From the NCBI GenBank assembly GCA_913052425.1, contig CAJXEG010000056.1, positions 1 to 8,386 on the forward strand: 8,386 nucleotides of DNA, written 5' to 3'. Positions 1-7,182 of this stretch are shown here, one piece after another. The DNA is from an uncultured Flavobacteriaceae bacterium (GTDB taxonomy: Bacteria > Bacteroidota > Bacteroidia > Flavobacteriales > Flavobacteriaceae). Below the pieces are notes generated by a model. The model saw only the letters and a list, made by a program, of their open reading frames with translations. It searched no databases and had not been told where the DNA came from. The position numbers and the translations under genes are program-made. The stretch's first letter is position 1. Every line of letters starts with the position of its first letter.

Positions 1-42
1 TATCTTGGCCAAATCGGATAGACTATTTAATTTTTTACTCAT
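1..42 (-). CDS. N-terminal 14 codons of an unidentified protein (cut by left edge)
   Basis: An ATG at 42-40 on the minus strand opens a frame that runs to the window edge and reads MSKKLNSLSDLAKI. The Met-Ser-Lys-Lys opening is typical of a real bacterial start, and an AT-rich spacer of about 350 bases separates it from the divergent gene at 398. Too little is visible to assign a family. A short basic start followed by a Leu-Ser-Asp-Leu helix would suit a small cytosolic protein such as a SUI1/YciH-type translation factor, but that is only a guess. No Shine-Dalgarno sequence is visible upstream, which is usual in Bacteroidota. Confidence 0.45.
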   Translation of the reverse strand, partial: MSKKLNSLSDLAKI

Positions 43-397
43 AAGACTCACTAAATCATTTATTAAACAATGATAATGAATACTCTTATCATTTCTGTAT
101 AGTTTATTATTAGATGACTTACTTTAATAAAAGAGTAGATGCTCTCCTTTTTCTATTTGACATAATATTAATTATAAATGATAGAGGATAAATTAAATAT
201 CTAAAAATCAATTTTTATATACTAATTACTCTTATTTATCTAAATATTCTTTATTCTCAAAATTTATAACAACATAAAAAATTTAGAATGGCCGAATTGA
301 TAAGTTCATTTGTAGTGTTAATAAAAAAACAGAAACCGTTTTCTAAAGATTCTTCAAGCTTTGTCAGAAGTTTGTAATTTTATTAAAATTTCAATCA
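43..397. other. AT-rich divergent intergenic region
   Basis: About 355 bases lie between the minus-strand start at 42 and the plus-strand start at 398, so the stretch should hold promoters for both directions. I see no exact match to the Bacteroidota -7 element TAnnTTTG. The nearest are TTCATTTG at 305-312 (plus) and TATCATTG at 75-68 (minus), each with one mismatch and no convincing -33 partner. A small hairpin AGAAA-ccgt-TTTCT lies near 331-344. A 29-codon frame at 288-377 is discussed in the findings. Nothing else stands out. Confidence 0.6.
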
Positions 398-814
398 ATG
401 AACGACCGTCCAAATGATCTCAGACGCATCCGTCCAGAAATAGGAAAAATCAAATCATTTGACCAAATGGGGGTTGAGGAACGATTCCAAAATTATACCC
501 TCCGCCCCATACTTAAACTCCAAAACCCACTGTTTTTAGCTGTTTTTCAAAACTACATTTTCAAGCACAAAGGCGTATTTCATGAACTATCGATGGAAAA
601 GCGATTGACTTATATAGAAAACGCTATTTTCAAAAACCAAAAATTCAGAAACTTCCTAAAAGGAATAGTCATTGGTCATTTTACGATACAAGAATACAAG
701 GAATACAGTGAAAATTCTTCTTCAATCAACAAAAGAATGATGCAGATGGTTATGGAACGCATCAAAAACCAAATCGAATTTTTTGAGTCTGTTGATCAAA
801 AAAAAACAGGCTAG
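398..814 (+). CDS. Conserved hypothetical protein, 138 aa
   Basis: This is the only convincing plus-strand gene. It encodes a soluble, basic, mostly helical protein of 138 residues with no signal peptide or membrane segment. Recognisable blocks are DLRRIRPEIGKI (residues 8-19), the TLRPILKLQNPLFL stretch (about 35-48), a KFRNFLKGIVIGHFT block (about 82-96) and a C-terminal NKRMMQMVMERI helix (about 110-121). From memory, close relatives are common in Flavobacteriia and Cytophagia, where some databases label them 'glyoxalase'. I see none of the metal-binding His/Glu pattern of the vicinal oxygen chelate fold, so that label is not supported here. The ATG is the natural start. The 3' end contains a run of nine A residues just before the stop and converges on the DUF2461 gene with only 15 bases between the stops. 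The function is unknown. Confidence 0.8.
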   Translation: MNDRPNDLRRIRPEIGKIKSFDQMGVEERFQNYTLRPILKLQNPLFLAVFQNYIFKHKGVFHELSMEKRLTYIENAIFKNQKFRNFLKGIVIGHFTIQEYKEYSENSSSINKRMMQMVMERIKNQIEFFESVDQKKTG

Positions 815-829
815 AATTTAGTTTTTCTT

Positions 830-1507
830 TTATTTGTTCAAAAGACTTTCACCGTTCAGATTGGTAGTCAGCACACTACTCATATAATCAAAAAAAGGAC
901 GAATATGCTTAAAGTGTTCGTCTACCAAATTTGAAAAATCCTTGGACAAGACTTGATCATCACTCAATTGCTTATGAAAGGTGTACTGTTTTTTCCGAAT
1001 CAAGTCAATGTTAGAATGTTCTTTGGAAAACCCCTTAGGGGCGGTTTTTACTTCGTCGCCCTCCAAAGCTCCCCAATATTTTTGAAAAGTTGGATCAGCC
1101 ATTATTTCTCTAAACTCCTCAGCATCTATCTCTAACTCCTTTCGAACACGAAACAAATCCTTTGGTTGAGGAGCCCAAAAACCAACCCCCAAAAAACTGT
1201 TATCAGGCTCTAAATGAATGTAATACCCTCCTCTTAATGCGGGTTTTTCACGATGAAAAGCCATTCCAAAATGGGTTTTATAAGGGGTTTTGTTTTTTGA
1301 AAAACGAACATCACGATAGATTCGAAATATCTTTGCTTTTTCAATTTTATCATGCTGTTGCAAACCACTTTCTATTTCCTTTACAAATATCTTAACCTCT
1401 GATTCTAATGCTTTGAACTCGGGCTTACGGGATTCAAACCATTCACGATTGTTGTTTTGGGCTAATGTTGAAAAAAATTGAAATACTTTTGAATTGATGC
1501 CTGACAT
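830..1507 (-). CDS. DUF2461 family protein (TIGR02453 type)
   Basis: A cytosolic protein of 225 residues, the normal length for DUF2461 (PF09365/TIGR02453), whose biochemical role has not been established to my knowledge. Family landmarks are all present: an N-terminal NNNREWFESRK motif (18-28), the central FRIYRDVRFSKNKTPYKTHFG signature (61-81), a GGYY strand (93-96) followed by an LEPDNSFLGVGFW segment (99-111), and an APKGF motif (156-160) preceding a basic helix with DLIRKKQ (168-174). There is no signal peptide. The ATG at 1507 lies 9 bases after the stop of the upstream DUF885 gene, so the two are very probably one transcript with this gene second. It converges with the 138-residue gene on the other strand. 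The family assignment is strong; no reaction can be stated. Confidence 0.93.
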   Translation of the reverse strand: MSGINSKVFQFFSTLAQNNNREWFESRKPEFKALESEVKIFVKEIESGLQQHDKIEKAKIFRIYRDVRFSKNKTPYKTHFGMAFHREKPALRGGYYIHLEPDNSFLGVGFWAPQPKDLFRVRKELEIDAEEFREIMADPTFQKYWGALEGDEVKTAPKGFSKEHSNIDLIRKKQYTFHKQLSDDQVLSKDFSNLVDEHFKHIRPFFDYMSSVLTTNLNGESLLNK

Positions 1508-1516
1508 GATAATATT

Positions 1517-3280
1517 TTAACTGTGGTTGTGAATCCAATCGTTGATTTTTCCCTCTAGTATTGAAAGCGGTAATGCTCCTGATTCTAATATTTTTTGATG
1601 GAAAATTCGAATATCAAATTGATCTCCCATTGCTTCTTCTGCCTTTTTGCGAAGAGATCTAATTTTGAGTTGACCAATTTTATAGGAAAGGGCTTGTCCT
1701 GGATTGGCCATATAACGCTCTATTTCGGAAGTTATAACTGCAATCGACTCGGCTTCGTTATCCAATGAAAATTGAATGGCTTGTTCACGTGTCCATCCTT
1801 TGGCATGTAATCCCGTATCAACTACCAATCGGACGGCACGGTGCATTTCTGCTCCTAGCATCCCAAAATACTGGTAAGGGTCTTTATAAAGGTCCAATTC
1901 TTCCCCCAAAGACTCTGTATATAACGCCCAACCTTCTGAAAAAGCACTGTAGAATAGATTTTTTCTAAAATCAGGAAGGTCTTGATTCTCTTGTTGTAAT
2001 GAAATCTGAAAGTGATGACCAGGAATCGCTTCGTGCAAAAACAGATCCTGATCAGAGTAAACATTGTATTGCTTTACATCAGGGATGGGAACATAGAAAA
2101 TCCCGGGGCGTGTCCCATCCAAAGATCCTGAATTATAGTGAGCTGCAGCCGAGGCTTCACGAAAAGCTTCTACCCTTCTGATTTCAAATGGGGTTTTGGG
2201 TTGAAGAGAAAAAAGTCGATCTATATTTGGCTTGATCTTTTCGTACATCGAGTTAAAATTGTCAATCACCTCCTGTGGATCTGAAAAAGGCATAAGTTCT
2301 GGCTTGGTCCGAACATGCTGAAAAAAGGCATTCAAATCACCTTCAAAACCCACCTTTTCTCTCACTTTTTCCATTTCTCCTCTTATTCTTGCTACTTCGC
2401 TCAAGCCCAACTGATGAATGCTATCAGCGTCCATTTCAGTTGTGGTATATACCCTAATGGCATAATCGTAATATTTCGCTCCATCTGGGAAAGCATCAAA
2501 ACCACTACTTTCTCTTCCTGCTTCTAAATATTCAGAGGCCATAAAATCGTGTAAGTGCTTGTATGCAGGAATGATTTGGTTTTCAAGCATGTACAAATAG
2601 GCTGTTTTAAACCCCTCTTTTTCCTCTGATGTAAACTCCTCGGGCAATTGCTTCACAGGACTGTAAAAAAGATGATCTGCCACCGCTGTTTGCGCCATGG
2701 CTTCTAACTGAGGTAATACTTTGACAATTAGAGATTTCGGAAGAACATATCCTTTTTCAATACCCATCCTCATTTTATCTTCCGCTGAACGCATCCAAGC
2801 CAAATATCCCTGCAGGCGAACCAACCAATTTCGGTAATCCTGAGGTGTTTTAAAAGGTTGGGCACCCTTACCCGAGGCCAATTGCCCCATGGTCAACTGA
2901 AAAGTCCACATTTGATTGATGGGCATCAAATCTGTATGAAAAGTTTTACCCTCCAATTCCAAAGCCAACTCTCGAAGGAGGATGTTTTTACTCATCAATT
3001 GTTGTTTACTTAATTGATTGTCATCAAATGCCACCAACTTATCTTTGTAGTGGTTTAAAAAATTCTTCTCCTTGAGCTCAAACTCTGGAGAAAGGAAATT
3101 CGGAAGGGTGTCGTTGTATCGTTCGTCCCCGATGTAAGTGGCATTGATACGATAAAGTTCCAAAGAACCTTCGAAATAATCTTCTAAAAGAGTGTCAAAG
3201 GCAGCATTGATAGTTTTAGTTTGTGGAAACTGGCATGCCAAGAATGGGATGTAAAACAAAATTAAGAGGCTTTTTTTCAA
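1517..3280 (-). CDS. DUF885 family lipoprotein, predicted metallopeptidase
   Basis: A protein of 587 residues matching DUF885 (PF05960), a family thought to contain zinc peptidase-like proteins; the activity here is inferred. The N-terminus is a lipoprotein signal: a short basic start, a hydrophobic run and a lipobox FLAC with Cys16, so the mature protein should be anchored in an envelope membrane. Key motifs are HEAIPGHH (416-423, probable metal site and catalytic Glu417), SEGWALYTESLG (448-459), and the C-terminal blocks NPGQALSYKIGQLKIR (526-541) and FDIRIFHQKILESGALPL (555-572), all characteristic of the family. The length is full and no frame break is seen. The start is TTG: an in-frame TAA lies only five codons upstream, and the next Met codon (residue 96) would remove the signal sequence. 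It is followed 9 bases later by the DUF2461 gene. Confidence 0.92.
   Translation of the reverse strand: MKKSLLILFYIPFLACQFPQTKTINAAFDTLLEDYFEGSLELYRINATYIGDERYNDTLPNFLSPEFELKEKNFLNHYKDKLVAFDDNQLSKQQLMSKNILLRELALELEGKTFHTDLMPINQMWTFQLTMGQLASGKGAQPFKTPQDYRNWLVRLQGYLAWMRSAEDKMRMGIEKGYVLPKSLIVKVLPQLEAMAQTAVADHLFYSPVKQLPEEFTSEEKEGFKTAYLYMLENQIIPAYKHLHDFMASEYLEAGRESSGFDAFPDGAKYYDYAIRVYTTTEMDADSIHQLGLSEVARIRGEMEKVREKVGFEGDLNAFFQHVRTKPELMPFSDPQEVIDNFNSMYEKIKPNIDRLFSLQPKTPFEIRRVEAFREASAAAHYNSGSLDGTRPGIFYVPIPDVKQYNVYSDQDLFLHEAIPGHHFQISLQQENQDLPDFRKNLFYSAFSEGWALYTESLGEELDLYKDPYQYFGMLGAEMHRAVRLVVDTGLHAKGWTREQAIQFSLDNEAESIAVITSEIERYMANPGQALSYKIGQLKIRSLRKKAEEAMGDQFDIRIFHQKILESGALPLSILEGKINDWIHNHS
3278..3280 (-). 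promoter_or_regulatory. TTG start codon of the DUF885 gene
   Basis: The only start that preserves the lipoprotein signal is TTG at 3280-3278. Upstream in frame the codons are TAA AAC CAC CTT ATA, so no ATG or GTG is available before a stop. No Shine-Dalgarno sequence is visible within 15 bases; the leader just upstream is AT-rich. A TTG start can lower translation, but no regulatory claim is made. Confidence 0.75.
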
Positions 3281-3381
3281 TATAAGGTGGTTTTAAAACA
3301 AAGCAAATTACAAATTCCTATCATATATTTATTTTTAAGGTATAGGTAGGGTTAATTTATAAAGGTGAAATAAAATTAAGA
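3281..3381. other. Intergenic leader upstream of the DUF885 gene
   Basis: About 100 AT-rich bases separate the relic gmhA stop (3382) from the DUF885 start. The promoter for the DUF885-DUF2461 pair is expected here or within the relic. The best partial match to the Bacteroidota -7 element on the minus strand is TTGCTTTG at 3306-3299, with one mismatch and very close to the start codon. No hairpin followed by a T tract was found. Confidence 0.4.
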
Positions 3382-3824
3382 TCATAAAATATTCTTTTCA
3401 ATGAGCAAAATCAATATATGAATTACTTTAATGTGTATTTCTTGGATGCGATCGGCAAAACTATGGTATGGCACATTGATGACTATATCTGAGATTTCTG
3501 CCATTCTTGCACCCCCTTTACCTGTAAGTGCTATTGTTTTTATACCATTTTTTTAGCAGTTCCTACAGCTTCTATTACATTTTTAGAATTGCCACTGGAG
3601 CTAATGGCTAACAGTACATCGTCTTTTTTACCCAACGCCTCTATATATCTACAAAATACCTGATCATATCCAAAATCGTTTGACACACAGGAAAGGTAAC
3701 TTGAATCGGAGATTGCCATAGCAGATGTGGGTTTTCTATTCTCTCGGTACCTCCCAGTCAATTCTTCGGCAAAATGCATGGCATCACACATGGAGCCTCC
3801 ATTGCCGCAGCTCAGAAATAATAA
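3382..3824 (-). pseudogene. gmhA: Phosphoheptose isomerase (gmhA-like) relic, 5'-truncated and frameshifted
   Basis: GmhA is a SIS-domain enzyme that isomerises sedoheptulose 7-phosphate to glycero-manno-heptose 7-phosphate for LPS or surface glycan heptose. The relic starts within the first SIS motif ([19 protein letters not shown], with the Glu that corresponds to the catalytic Glu of the enterobacterial enzyme) and continues through [10 protein letters not shown], a [12 protein letters not shown] block and the phosphate-binding [13 protein letters not shown] motif. The frame then breaks at an A7 tract (3554-3548). Shifting one base restores the expected [17 protein letters not shown], a [19 protein letters not shown] block with the C-terminal catalytic His, and a stop at 3384-3382. 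About 45-50 N-terminal residues are missing and replaced by transporter sequence in another frame. The residues left are well conserved, which suggests recent inactivation. Confidence 0.88.
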
Positions 3825-4029
3825 AGTATGCACCAAAAAAGCAGAATTGTATAAGCATTGCCTGTAAGTGTGACAACTGAAACACATTTTGAAAATGCGG
3901 AATCAAAATATCATTCATGCTGGTAATAAATCCCCACATCAAAAACAGCAAGGTCAAAAACGCCAATGGAATTAAATAACTCCCTTGCCGCTCTCCCCTA
4001 ACATCATTCAACAGTTTCGCTTTACTCAC
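3815..4029 (-). pseudogene. FucP/GluP-type sugar MFS transporter relic, N-terminal fragment
   Basis: About 70 residues match the start of the sugar:H+ symporter family that includes FucP and the glucose/galactose transporter GluP: a short cytosolic leader, then first-helix sequence [19 protein letters not shown] (18-36), the hallmark NDILIPHFQ loop (39-47) and the beginning of helix 2, [14 protein letters not shown] (57-70). A full member has about 400-440 residues and 12 helices. Here homology stops at about 3820 and the frame runs into gmhA sequence, ending at a TGA at 3786-3784. The likely start is GTG at 4029; an ATG two bases upstream is out of frame and directly followed by TGA. It lies 64 bases after the GH92 stop, which suggests that an intact ancestor was cotranscribed with the mannosidase and imported a released monosaccharide. 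The fragment cannot form a transporter. Confidence 0.88.
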
Positions 4030-4093
4030 ATTTCCTCTTAAATTATAATCATATTATTTTTGTTTTAAAGATAATAAATGAATTAGACCGTCA

Positions 4094-7012
4094 TCATCTC
4101 CTCCACAACATATTATCTTTAATAGGTTTGCCTGCCTTTCCTTGAACACTGATGCCAATTTCAAGCGAATTTCCTTCGTAATCTTCTATGTAACTAACTT
4201 CTAATTGGTGCACCCCTTTTTTCAGTGCAATTATGTCACTAGCCTTTATGGCAGCATGTCCACCATCATTATCCACTACTTTTTGTCCGTCTATCCACAA
4301 TACAGAACCATCATCTGATATGGTATAGAATTCATAAAATCCATCTTCTGGGATTTCGATATAGGCATTATACTTAAAGCCAAAATGATCCTCTTGCTGA
4401 GCGTCACTTATGGAAAAATTTTGCAGGTAACCTTCTTTAATAGGCTCCTTTCCCTCCAAATCGGCCACTTTCGAAAACTGTCCTTCGAAATATTGATAAT
4501 GGACTCCATTTTTATGCAACTGATAGTTCAATGCAGGAAGGAAGGAAGTTTGATTGATCTCTATAGAATGAATTTTACTAGGTTTATAACCCTCTTTGAA
4601 GGCTTTCATTTTTAGCCTAGTAGAGTTTGTCAGTATAAATGGGTGTTCATATTTAATGGATGTCTCAGTGGGTTGCGATCCATCCAATGTATAATAAATA
4701 GTTGCACCTTTAGTGGCCACACCCATTTCTATTTCACAATTTTCTATGAACTGATTGAAACTATTGGTAATATATGGAACCGATACCATAGAACCGGATG
4801 AAAGAGAGTAAGGAAGAACAGAATCGTTTTGAGCTTCATTCGATTGCATGTCCGTTAATTCAAAAAATAAAGTTCCTCCAGCAGTAAGTTGTTGATGTGT
4901 GATAAATGGGGTATTTAGTTTCACACCATTCATCGACACCATTTTAATATAGGCTGCTTTACTTGGGCTCTTATTGGTTTCAACAATCAGCTTTTTACCA
5001 TTTCCCAACTGCACAATGATTTCTTCGAATCGAGGCGTAGTGAGAATGTATTGATTACTTCCTGGGCATACAGGATAAAAACCCAGACTGCTCATAATAT
5101 GCCAGGCCGACATCTGTCCACAGTCTTCATTTCCACTTATTCCTTCCGGGCTATTGGTATACATTTCATCTTGCAATTTGTTCACCCAATATTGGGTTTT
5201 ATGTGGCTGGCCAATGTAAGAATACAGATAGGCCATGTGATGACTTGGTTCATTTCCATGGGCATACTGCCCTATCAATCCAGTGATGTCAGACGCGTGT
5301 CCATCCACCTTTGATTGGGCTACAAACAACGAATCTAAAGCATCTACAAAAGGTTCCTTTCCCCCAAACAAATTGACCAAACCCTGGATATCATGTGGAA
5401 CAAAAAAACGATATTGCCAGGAAGTCGCTTCAGTCAAATCCCTGGATACTTCAAACGGGTTGAAGGGACTCGTCCAGCTTCCGTCCGCTCTTTTTCCCCG
5501 AAAAAAAAGAGTATTCCCGTCAAAAACATGCTGATAATTATAGGCCCTTTTTTCGTATTCTCTAGCTACTTTTTCATTTCCCAGTGAATTGGCCATTATA
5601 GAAATACACCAATCATCATAGGCCGATTCAAGAAGGACCGATACAGATTCAGATTTATTGTTGGCTGGGATAAAACCAAATTTTCGGTAAAAGTCGTTTC
5701 CTTTTCTGGATTTATTTGAACTGGAAATCATAGCTTCTAGTGCCAACTCCCCATCAAATCCACGAATCCCTTTCATCCAAGCATCGGCTATCACGGAAAC
5801 CGAATGGTATCCAATCATAGAGGCCGTTTCGTTTCCCCATAGAGGCCAAATGGATAATTCTCCTGTTTGCTTATAATGGGCCAACATCGAATTGATAATT
5901 TCAACCACAAATTTGTCATCCAGTAGTGTCATCATTGGATTCCAAGTCCTGAATGTATCCCAAAGAGAAAGTGAGGTATAATGATTTTGACTTGGATCAT
6001 TATAGATTTGTCCATCAACCCCCCTATAATCACCACCTATATCGCTTAAAGTATATGGGGCTATGGAACTGTGGTATAAAGCCGAATAGAAAATTGCCTT
6101 GGTATCTTCATTATCACTATTTATGGAAATCATTCCTAGTTGGTCATCCCATTTTTTTTCGGCCTTTTTCTTGTACGCATCAAAATCAAAAACTGGAGCT
6201 TCTGATTCCAGATTTTGTCTGGCCCCATCAATGCTAACCGCTGAAATACCAACATTTATTTCTATTTGCTGGTTTATCAATTCATTCCACGAAAGCTCGA
6301 CTCTTATATCATCAGATGAATAAGGCCATACTGGATTCATAGATTTTCCATTTGACAACACATTAATACTTTCCCAAGGCTGGGAAAAACGAGCAACAAA
6401 AAAAAAGCGTTGATTTTCGACCCATCCCTTTGAAAAGCGGTAACCACTTATTTCATTTTCGGTAATAGATTGTATTTGCAATTCTGCCGTTTCATTGTAT
6501 AATTCATGTGATAAATCCAATATAATATTTGACCGAGCTCCATCTGGGAATGAATATCGATGAATACCAGTACGGCGTGTTGCCGTCAACTCACAAGTAA
6601 TTGATTCCTTATCGAGCAAGACCTTGTAGTATCCAGGTGCGGCTACCTCATTTGTATGTTTGAAAGGGGTGGTTGTGATTTTTCCATCATCAATTATAGA
6701 TGACAATGATCGCAAAGTTGGCCGAATCAAAAGATCCCCTAAATCTATAGAGCCAGTCCCAGACAAGTGTGTGTGGGAAAATCCGAGAATACCGGAATCG
6801 CTATAATGATAGCCAGAACATGCGTCCCAGTTGCCTACTCTAGTATCGGGGCTTAGTTGTACCATACCAAAGGGGGTTGTTGCCCCTGGGAACGTATGGC
6901 CATGTGCACCTGTTCCTATAAAAGGGTTAACATAAGTAGTTTTTTTAGTTTGTTCAGAACAAGCTAAAAAGAGCAAAGTCAGCGATAATAAAATAATGAC
7001 CTTTAATTTCAT
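4094..7012 (-). CDS. GH92 family exo-alpha-mannosidase lipoprotein with chitobiase-type and PA14 domains
   Basis: A 972-residue protein of glycoside hydrolase family 92, calcium-dependent inverting exo-alpha-mannosidases acting on mannans and N-glycans. A lipoprotein signal ends in FLAC with Cys18, so it is envelope-anchored. The N-terminal beta-sandwich (about 26-285) begins with YVNPFIGTGAHGHTFPGATTPFGM (27-50). The (alpha/alpha)6 catalytic domain (about 290-720) contains WPLWGNETASMIGYHSVSVIADAW (389-412), TEATSWQYRFFVPHD (527-541; Glu528 aligns with the family general acid), HGNEPSHHM (585-593) and GNEDCGQMSAW (627-637; Asp630 in the general-base position). Residues about 755-820 resemble a chitobiase C-terminal/Fn3-associated domain (TIYYTLDGSQPT), and about 835-960 a PA14 domain (FYTISDDGSVLWIDG), both probably glycan-binding. 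It ends with tandem TGA stops. No SusC/SusD pair or regulator is visible; the neighbouring transporter is broken. Linkage specificity (1,2, 1,3 or other) cannot be read from sequence alone. Confidence 0.95.
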   Translation of the reverse strand: MKLKVIILLSLTLLFLACSEQTKKTTYVNPFIGTGAHGHTFPGATTPFGMVQLSPDTRVGNWDACSGYHYSDSGILGFSHTHLSGTGSIDLGDLLIRPTLRSLSSIIDDGKITTTPFKHTNEVAAPGYYKVLLDKESITCELTATRRTGIHRYSFPDGARSNIILDLSHELYNETAELQIQSITENEISGYRFSKGWVENQRFFFVARFSQPWESINVLSNGKSMNPVWPYSSDDIRVELSWNELINQQIEINVGISAVSIDGARQNLESEAPVFDFDAYKKKAEKKWDDQLGMISINSDNEDTKAIFYSALYHSSIAPYTLSDIGGDYRGVDGQIYNDPSQNHYTSLSLWDTFRTWNPMMTLLDDKFVVEIINSMLAHYKQTGELSIWPLWGNETASMIGYHSVSVIADAWMKGIRGFDGELALEAMISSSNKSRKGNDFYRKFGFIPANNKSESVSVLLESAYDDWCISIMANSLGNEKVAREYEKRAYNYQHVFDGNTLFFRGKRADGSWTSPFNPFEVSRDLTEATSWQYRFFVPHDIQGLVNLFGGKEPFVDALDSLFVAQSKVDGHASDITGLIGQYAHGNEPSHHMAYLYSYIGQPHKTQYWVNKLQDEMYTNSPEGISGNEDCGQMSAWHIMSSLGFYPVCPGSNQYILTTPRFEEIIVQLGNGKKLIVETNKSPSKAAYIKMVSMNGVKLNTPFITHQQLTAGGTLFFELTDMQSNEAQNDSVLPYSLSSGSMVSVPYITNSFNQFIENCEIEMGVATKGATIYYTLDGSQPTETSIKYEHPFILTNSTRLKMKAFKEGYKPSKIHSIEINQTSFLPALNYQLHKNGVHYQYFEGQFSKVADLEGKEPIKEGYLQNFSISDAQQEDHFGFKYNAYIEIPEDGFYEFYTISDDGSVLWIDGQKVVDNDGGHAAIKASDIIALKKGVHQLEVSYIEDYEGNSLEIGISVQGKAGKPIKDNMLWRR

Positions 7013-7158
7013 AAAACTTATTTAGTTCGTTAAATCTAATTATATCTTCATAAAAATGGAGTTTTATAAATTAGTATTCAATAAATAGAACAACCCCGTC
7101 ATTTTTACTGAATATAATACGCTTTTTTTTTCAGATGCTGTGTTTATAATCCCTGAAT

Positions 7159-7182
7159 ATTTCACAAACCATTTCACAAATA
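7159..7182. repeat. Tandem direct repeat, ATTTCACAAA twice, 12-base period
   Basis: ATTTCACAAA occurs at 7159-7168 and again at 7171-7180, giving two exact 10-base copies at a 12-base period. This could be a local duplication or a pair of binding sites about one helical turn apart, some 150 bases upstream of the mannosidase start. It overlaps the end of the short frame at 7174-7260. A regulatory function is speculative. Confidence 0.45.

Noticed and set aside
121..152. Hairpin-like AAAAGAG...CTCTCCTTTTT in the left intergenic region
   Set aside because: The stem is short with a bulge, and no gene ends immediately upstream of it, so a terminator is not supported.
811..830. Possible bidirectional terminator between the convergent genes (A run, CTA-GAATT-TAG, T run)
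   Set aside because: The stem is only three pairs unless a four-base mismatch is allowed before the A/T runs, so it is too weak to annotate.
3540..3887. A 115-residue protein starting upstream of the gmhA motif
   Set aside because: Its first ~25 residues are out-of-frame translation of transporter sequence; only the part from the SIS motif onward is meaningful, and the unit is a pseudogene.
5051..5587. Several plus-strand frames of 60-90 codons opposite the GH92 gene
   Set aside because: They lie antisense to strongly conserved catalytic-domain codons and have no recognisable protein features; they are shadow frames.
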